A stretch of DNA of 7,330 bases from Cycloclasticus sp. (GTDB taxonomy: Bacteria > Pseudomonadota > Gammaproteobacteria > Methylococcales > Cycloclasticaceae). Of this stretch, positions 7,121 through 7,330 are shown piece after piece (position 1 is the first letter of the stretch; each line of letters begins with the position of its first letter). Made by a program: the position numbers and the translations under genes. The notes under the pieces were generated by a model. That model was not told where the DNA came from and made no database searches. It saw only the letters and a list, made by a program, of their open reading frames with translations. The stretch spans positions 1-7,330 of the forward strand of contig JAHRWG010000361.1 of assembly GCA_019090295.1 (NCBI GenBank), written 5' to 3'.

Positions 7121-7330
7121 CCCCAGAATGGCGATTGAACACCCACGTGTTCATGCATGGTTCGGTGCAGGTGGAGAGGCAATTCTCCAAGTCCTGCGAG
7201 TGGTGAAACGGCGATACGTTTTGATGGTTTTGAAGGGTAGAACGGATTGTGTTCCCGTGCCCAAAACCATCCGCGAGAGGGATGAAACGGGAGAGCGCAG
7301 CGTCTCCCTTTCCAAGCGTGTTGTAGTACA
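7121..7330 (+). ncRNA. Candidate structured RNA, possibly an IscB-type omega (HEARO) RNA, running to the window edge
   Basis: Four stem-loops follow one another. (1) TGAACAC 7136-7142 pairs with GTGTTCA 7147-7153, loop CCAC. (2) GCAGG 7167-7171 and TGGAGA 7172-7177 pair with TCTCCA 7184-7189 and CCTGC 7193-7197. (3) GATGGTTTTG 7223-7232 pairs with CAAAACCATC 7262-7271, enclosing GAAC/GTTC. (4) GGGAGA 7289-7294 pairs with TCTCCC 7303-7308. The CCAC loop of hairpin 1 could also pair with GTGG at 7200-7203 as a pseudoknot. The block is about 54% GC beside about 24% GC DNA. All three minus-strand frames and one plus-strand frame stay open here, but none reads like a protein. The order of elements and stretches such as TTCATGCATGGTTCGGTGCAGG-like segments resemble my memory of HEARO RNAs, which lie just upstream of IscB/IsrB genes. 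This is memory, not a search. A group II intron 5' domain is the main alternative. Strand and exact ends are inferred. Confidence 0.45.

Noticed and set aside
7116..7330. Plus-strand open frame of 71 codons from an ATG at 7116, running off the edge
   Set aside because: There is no ribosome binding site at a useful distance, the peptide resembles no protein I know, and the same bases are taken up by four stem-loops. Three minus-strand frames are also open, so openness is not evidence of coding.
7107..7330. Group II intron 5' end (GTG near 7108)
   Set aside because: The first bases read GTGCTC rather than the usual GTGCG start, and I could not place exon-binding sequences or domain V within the window. 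It stays as the main alternative to the HEARO reading, not as a called feature.
1..7330. CRISPR array, tRNA or rRNA genes
   Set aside because: I saw no regularly spaced repeats, no cloverleaf with a TTCGA-type arm, and no rRNA-like segments on either strand.

Overview
The window looks like an accessory (defence-type) locus from a bacterium of moderate GC content, probably a Gram-negative proteobacterium. That placement rests only on codon use and remembered protein resemblance. There is no rRNA, tRNA or housekeeping gene to fix the taxonomy. I see no CRISPR array and no transposase gene inside the window.

Layout from right to left, following the minus strand. A divergent intergenic region (about 6850-7120, very AT-rich beyond 6930) carries a candidate -10 box, a 10-bp palindrome and a ribosome binding site for one giant minus-strand gene (946-6849, 1967 aa). 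The protein has an N-terminal beta-rich segment, a transglutaminase-like Cys/His/Asp domain, a DUF4011 signature, and a complete superfamily 1 helicase split by an insert of about 570 residues. After these come a Vsr/MTES_1575-type nuclease domain and a C-terminal DUF3320 domain. Only 11 bp after its stop codon a second minus-strand gene begins (934 to the left edge, truncated at 311 aa). It encodes a protein with a PD-(D/E)XK nuclease-like core (D85, E102, K104). The two genes look like a two-gene operon: a helicase-nuclease effector plus an accessory nuclease-fold protein. Anti-phage or anti-plasmid defence is the most reasonable role, by inference from architecture.

The right edge is different. 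Around 7100-7120 the base composition jumps from about 24% GC (6931-7120) to about 54% GC (7121-7330), by hand count. The last 210 bases hold four consecutive stem-loops and no convincing protein. I read this as a structured RNA, possibly the omega/HEARO RNA found upstream of IscB/IsrB-type HNH nucleases, whose gene would then start just beyond the window on the plus strand. A group II intron 5' domain is the main alternative. The RNA identity comes from pattern memory and structure and is the least certain and most interesting claim here. The AT-rich stretch between the two units also holds a perfect 10-bp-arm inverted repeat (7027-7049).
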